In this document: one piece after another, positions 60,774-64,000 of the stretch
How the letters are laid out: each line of letters starts with the position of its first letter
Numbering within the stretch: position 1 is the stretch's first letter
From: SpSt-539 sp964549445
Lineage (GTDB): Bacteria > Planctomycetota > Phycisphaerae > UBA1845 > UTPLA1
Direction: 5' to 3'
Assembly: GCA_964549445.1 (NCBI GenBank)
Contig: CAZJVS010000005.1
Span: forward strand, 1-64,000
Length of the DNA stretch: 64,000 nt
Translations under genes and position numbers: made by a program
Notes under the pieces: model-generated
What the model was told of the DNA's origin: nothing
Databases searched by the model: none
The model's input: the letters and a program-made list of their open reading frames with translations, nothing else

Positions 60774-61592
60774 ATGCACTCACGACACGCTGCCTCAGTT
60801 GCCTGCTGCCTTGCATTCGCGCTCAGCGCCCTGGCCGACGCGCCGTCCACCAGCGCCCCGGCCGCGCCGGCGGTCGCAACGTCCGGCAACGCCGCCGTCG
60901 ACTCCATCCTCGACCGCCTCGAAGCGAAGGGCCAGGCGATCAAGGGAATCAGCACCAACGTCACCTACAACGATGTCCGCTTCGAGCCGGTTGAAGAGAA
61001 GATCGTGAAGAAGGGCGAACTCCTCTTCCTCCGCGGCAACCCGAGTTCCAAGTTCCTGATCCGCTTCGACGAGACCATCGCTGGCGGCGTCAAGCGACCC
61101 AAGCCCGAGTACTACCTCTTCGACGGCCGTTGGATGACCGAACGCAACGACGCCACCAAGCAGATCATTCGCCGCGAAGTCGTCCGAGAGGGTCAATCAA
61201 TCGATCCGTTCAAACTGAAGAAGGGCCCCTTCCCACTGCCGTTCGGCCAGCGCCGCGCCGACATGATCGAGAACTTCCTCATCACCCTGTTGCCGCCCCG
61301 TCCGGATGATCCCCCCAACACCGACCACCTCCACTGCGAACCGCGCCCGGAAAGTGAGTTCGCTCCGGAGTACCGTCGCGTCGACATGTTCATCGACAAG
61401 AAACTCGAGTTGCCGGTCCGCATCGAGATCGAGCGCAAATCGGACGACTCGGTCATCGATGCGCGCTTCGAAAATCTCGACCCGGCCGCGGCCCCTGCCG
61501 AGTCGCGCTTCCAGATCGAAACCCCGCCCGGCAAGGATTGGAACGTCGATGTCCAGCCGCTTCCGTCTGCCGCTCCGCCGGCGAAGCCGTAG
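60774..61592 (+). CDS. LolA-like periplasmic protein
   Basis: The 272-residue product has a signal peptide (about 1-22) and a Pro/Ala-rich linker. The core resembles the LolA/LolB-type open barrel: ILDRLEAKGQAIKGISTNVTY, EEKIVKKGELLF, SKFLIRFDETIAG, then YYLFDGRWMTE and RRVDMFIDKKLELPVRIEIE. LolA carries lipoproteins across the periplasm; this longer relative could bind other lipids. The ATG follows CAGGAG. As last gene of the operon it gives the permease/ATPase pair a possible carrier. Confidence 0.72.
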   Translation: MHSRHAASVACCLAFALSALADAPSTSAPAAPAVATSGNAAVDSILDRLEAKGQAIKGISTNVTYNDVRFEPVEEKIVKKGELLFLRGNPSSKFLIRFDETIAGGVKRPKPEYYLFDGRWMTERNDATKQIIRREVVREGQSIDPFKLKKGPFPLPFGQRRADMIENFLITLLPPRPDDPPNTDHLHCEPRPESEFAPEYRRVDMFIDKKLELPVRIEIERKSDDSVIDARFENLDPAAAPAESRFQIETPPGKDWNVDVQPLPSAAPPAKP

Positions 61593-61613
61593 TCTGAGGC
61601 CGGCGGGCGCCGA

Positions 61614-63020
61614 CTACGGTACCAAGTCCAAATAGACCTCCGCCCCCGCTTCGATCGCACCTGCCCGCGAGATCGGCGGCACGTAAATCGTCGCCCCCTC
61701 GCGTCCCACCGCAACCGCGATCCCCGCTGAATGAGCGCCGCCATCGGATCCCACCGAAACTACTTCGCCGCGCCGCAGCGTCGTCCCTGCTCGCACCTTC
61801 GCCGCCGCAACCCGGCCGTCCGCCTCAACCCACTCAATCGTCGCGACGGCCCGGCGTGCCGGGTTCTTGGGCACGATCACGAACACGTCGTCATCGGCCA
61901 CGACCCCGCCATCGGCCGATTCGTTCGACGTCACGGGCTCGATCCGGGTGCCGCAGAAGTCCATCTTGACCGTCGTCACCACCAGCGTCGCCCGGACGCG
62001 CCCCTCCCGGACGACATACAGCCGCTGATCCCGAGCAAGCTGATCGCTCTCCCCGGCGTTGATCAGCGCGTAGTCACCCTCAACCCGAAACACATGCAGC
62101 GGTGTCCGTCCCGCCTGCACGTCGCGAGGCTCGCGTCGAACCAGCTCGTCACCCACTCGCACCGGCCGCCGGCACATCGCTGCGAATGCCTGCCCGATCG
62201 CGAACGGGCCGCGCAGATCCTGGACCTCGACCATGCCGATGTACGAACCGCCCTCGCGCACAGTCCATCGATCGTCGATCGCAGCCCCGTCCGCCGCCTC
62301 AGCCGGAAACCACACGGTCTGATCGCCCTTTCCTTCGACTCGTAGCACCCGACTCCGCAGGCGCCCCGCGCGTCGCTCCGCCGGATTCTGCTCGAGTTGC
62401 GCTTCGTCCCCTTCGATCGGAGCCGCATTGGCGACCAGCCGCTCAATCGCGGCCGTCCCGTGCGCCGCGTCGATTCGTCGCACCGTCAGCCGCGCGATCG
62501 GCAGCCCCTTCCGTTCAACGATGAGACGATCACCAACTTCAAACCCGCTCCCGGCGGCGAACTCCAGCCGACATTCGCCACCCGCAGAATCGACCTCTCC
62601 GACCCGCGCTCGCATGGAACAGTCACTCGGTAGTAACTCCCGAAGCTGCGATCCGCATCGGACTGGCAGCGCGGCCGCCTCGAAACCCACCGCCGGCAGC
62701 ACCCCGACCCAATCGAACTTCACCTCTGCCGCCCCGCCGTCGACGCCCGCTACATGCCCGGCTGCGAGTGGTGCTCCGTCAGCATGGAACACGACGAACT
62801 GATCGGAGGCGAGTACACCATCGGCCGACCGCACCATCGCCGACGTCCCGTTCTCCGTCACAGCTTCGACTCGGCCCCCTGTGATCGAAATCCCAACGAC
62901 CGAGCGGCGTTCGGACGAGTGAAACGCATGACGAATCGGTTGCGCCGCCGCCTCTCGCTCTGGAACGCCCGCCATCGCCGCGGCCAGTGCCAGCGACATC
63001 GCCGCCATTCGCCCCGTCAT
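61614..63020 (-). CDS. Exported protein with repeated beta units
   Basis: The 468-residue product has a signal peptide (about 1-26, ending AAAQ). The rest holds repeated short units of the type D-hydrophobic-V-x-R-x-G-x-x-h-A-x-h-x-V, for example DQFVVFHADGAPLAAGHV, DRLIVERKGLPIARLTVRRID, DRWTVREGGSYIGMVEV and DQRLYVVREGRVRATLVV. This suggests a string of small beta-barrel domains, as in FlgT-C-like proteins, but no family could be named. Its ATG overlaps the stop of the upstream glycosyltransferase gene by 4 bases, so it is coupled to it. Confidence 0.65.
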   Translation of the reverse strand: MTGRMAAMSLALAAAMAGVPEREAAAQPIRHAFHSSERRSVVGISITGGRVEAVTENGTSAMVRSADGVLASDQFVVFHADGAPLAAGHVAGVDGGAAEVKFDWVGVLPAVGFEAAALPVRCGSQLRELLPSDCSMRARVGEVDSAGGECRLEFAAGSGFEVGDRLIVERKGLPIARLTVRRIDAAHGTAAIERLVANAAPIEGDEAQLEQNPAERRAGRLRSRVLRVEGKGDQTVWFPAEAADGAAIDDRWTVREGGSYIGMVEVQDLRGPFAIGQAFAAMCRRPVRVGDELVRREPRDVQAGRTPLHVFRVEGDYALINAGESDQLARDQRLYVVREGRVRATLVVTTVKMDFCGTRIEPVTSNESADGGVVADDDVFVIVPKNPARRAVATIEWVEADGRVAAAKVRAGTTLRRGEVVSVGSDGGAHSAGIAVAVGREGATIYVPPISRAGAIEAGAEVYLDLVP

Positions 63021-64000
63021 CGCGCACCGACTGCCTCGGTCGGCGTGAGGCGTCGGACCGCCGCCGCAACCACCGTCTCAACGTCCAGTTGCTCCATGCA
63101 AGCATGTCCGCGCGGACACTCGCTCAACCGCTTCAGGTAGCACGGCGAGCAATCCAGCTCAAGCCGCACGACATCCGCCATCCGACCATACGGCCCCGTT
63201 CGCCGCGGGTTCGTCGGGCCAAAGAGCGCCACCAGCGGTCGCCCCAGCGCCGCCGCCAGGTGCATCGGCGTTGAGTCCCCCGTCACCACGATTCGCGCTG
63301 CGGCAATGAGCGCAGCAAGTTGTCGCAACGTGGTCCGGCCGCACGCGTTGAAAGCCGCTCCTTTCGATGCACGCGCCGCCCGTTCCCCCGCCGCCATATC
63401 ATCGCGCCCACCCACCAGTATCGATCGAATTCCTTCAGCTTCCTCAAGTCGCCGCGCGACCTCACCAAACCGCTCGGCCGGCCAGCACTTCGTCTCCCAG
63501 CGCGTCGCCGGCACGAGTACCACGTAGTCGTCCGTCGACGGGCAGCTCGCTTCCGCGACAATCGCCCGCGCCGCCTCCCGATCCTCATCGCGGATTGCCA
63601 CGGAGAAGTCGAGTTCGCGCGCATCCGACCCCAGTATCGGCGCGACGAGAAAGTTATGATCCGCCGCATGACGATCCGTTTCACCGTCTCGCACTCGATG
63701 CGAATAGAACAGCGGCGCGAACTCCCGTGCATTGGCGAAGCCCACCCGCGCCCCCGCCCCACTGGTCCACGCCAGAAACCCGCTCCGAAACAGCCCCTGC
63801 AGATCGATCACCAGGTCAAATCGTTTCTCGCGAAGCTGCATGACAAACCGCACGAAATCAATCGTCACGGCCCCGCTCCGCCCCAGCTTCCCGAATCGCT
63901 TGCGGTCAAACGGGATCACCTCACTGAGTGCCGGATCGGCGCTGACCAGATCGGCAAACGGCGTCGCCACCAGCCACGCGATATACGCCTCCGGATACCG
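63017..64000 (-). CDS. Glycosyltransferase family 9 (heptosyltransferase-like), cut by window edge
   Basis: The reading frame is open at the right edge and stops with TGA at 63017. About 327 residues are present; only a short N-terminus is missing. The pattern is that of family 9 heptosyltransferases: YPEAYIAWLV near the start, DLVIDLQGLFRSG, ARVGFANAREFAPLFY, VLVPATRWETKCWPAERF, and the donor site VVTGDSTPMHLAAALGRPLVALFGPTNPRRTGPYG, then C-x2-C in CSPCYLKR. These enzymes extend lipopolysaccharide core. It is coupled by a 4-base overlap to the exported repeat protein downstream. Confidence 0.9.
   Translation of the reverse strand, partial: RYPEAYIAWLVATPFADLVSADPALSEVIPFDRKRFGKLGRSGAVTIDFVRFVMQLREKRFDLVIDLQGLFRSGFLAWTSGAGARVGFANAREFAPLFYSHRVRDGETDRHAADHNFLVAPILGSDARELDFSVAIRDEDREAARAIVAEASCPSTDDYVVLVPATRWETKCWPAERFGEVARRLEEAEGIRSILVGGRDDMAAGERAARASKGAAFNACGRTTLRQLAALIAAARIVVTGDSTPMHLAAALGRPLVALFGPTNPRRTGPYGRMADVVRLELDCSPCYLKRLSECPRGHACMEQLDVETVVAAAVRRLTPTEAVGAR

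Overview
The window is a high-GC chromosomal segment, most likely from the phylum Planctomycetota (possibly Phycisphaerae-like). This is inferred from the gene content: a secreted protein with a PEP-CTERM tail, long secreted proteins built from DCNxNGxPDxC repeats and ending in a dockerin-like domain, the futalosine (Mqn) menaquinone pathway, a DUF1844 protein, an S46 peptidase, and many zinc-ribbon or FHA membrane proteins of unknown role. No rRNA, tRNA, CRISPR array, transposase or prophage gene was seen.

Layout. 1-323: end of a secreted DUF11-type protein. 396-6787 (minus): an eight-gene Mla-type lipid transport operon (ATPase, MCE protein, permease) that also carries archease and RtcB RNA ligase, a small HEAT lipoprotein, and an RsbW-like kinase with a STAS protein next to the permease. 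6.8-18.9 kb: hydroxyproline epimerase-like enzyme, a GH10-like protein lacking both catalytic glutamates, a fused transporter/spermidine synthase-like protein, an alkyltransferase-like protein, DnaE, an AbgT transporter, thioredoxin and a CPBP protease. 18.9-28.3 kb: zinc-ribbon coiled-coil protein, SirB1-like protein, FHA-like membrane protein, RimO, YchF, a receiver/GGDEF pair, PBP4-type peptidase and DUF1844. 28.5-31.7 kb (minus): MqnC, HD protein and MqnX-like deaminase. 32.1-37.4 kb: two tandem secreted metzincin proteases sharing an 872-bp block that reads as identical. 37.4-45.9 kb: MFS-acyltransferase fusion, an addiction module whose toxin gene is frameshifted, S46 dipeptidyl peptidase, OPT peptide transporter and arginase. 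46.1-56.5 kb: HD-GYP protein, MFS transporter, PEP-CTERM protein, zinc alcohol dehydrogenase, small lipoprotein, zinc-ribbon protein, ferritin, queuosine-salvage glycosidase and acetyl-CoA synthetase. 56.7-64.0 kb: DUF3052 protein, then HAD phosphatase, FtsX/MacB permease, LolD-like ATPase, VTT membrane protein and LolA-like protein in one tight operon, and finally a secreted repeat protein and a family 9 glycosyltransferase cut by the window edge.

How the genes work together. Three blocks look like functional units: the Mla operon with its STAS/kinase switch, the menaquinone block, and the permease/ATPase/VTT/LolA-like block. The OPT transporter and S46 peptidase probably act together in peptide use. 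A -10-like hexamer, most often TAGAAT, sits upstream of many genes. In several cases it lies only 6-9 bases before a start codon that has no Shine-Dalgarno sequence, which suggests that leaderless transcripts are common here.
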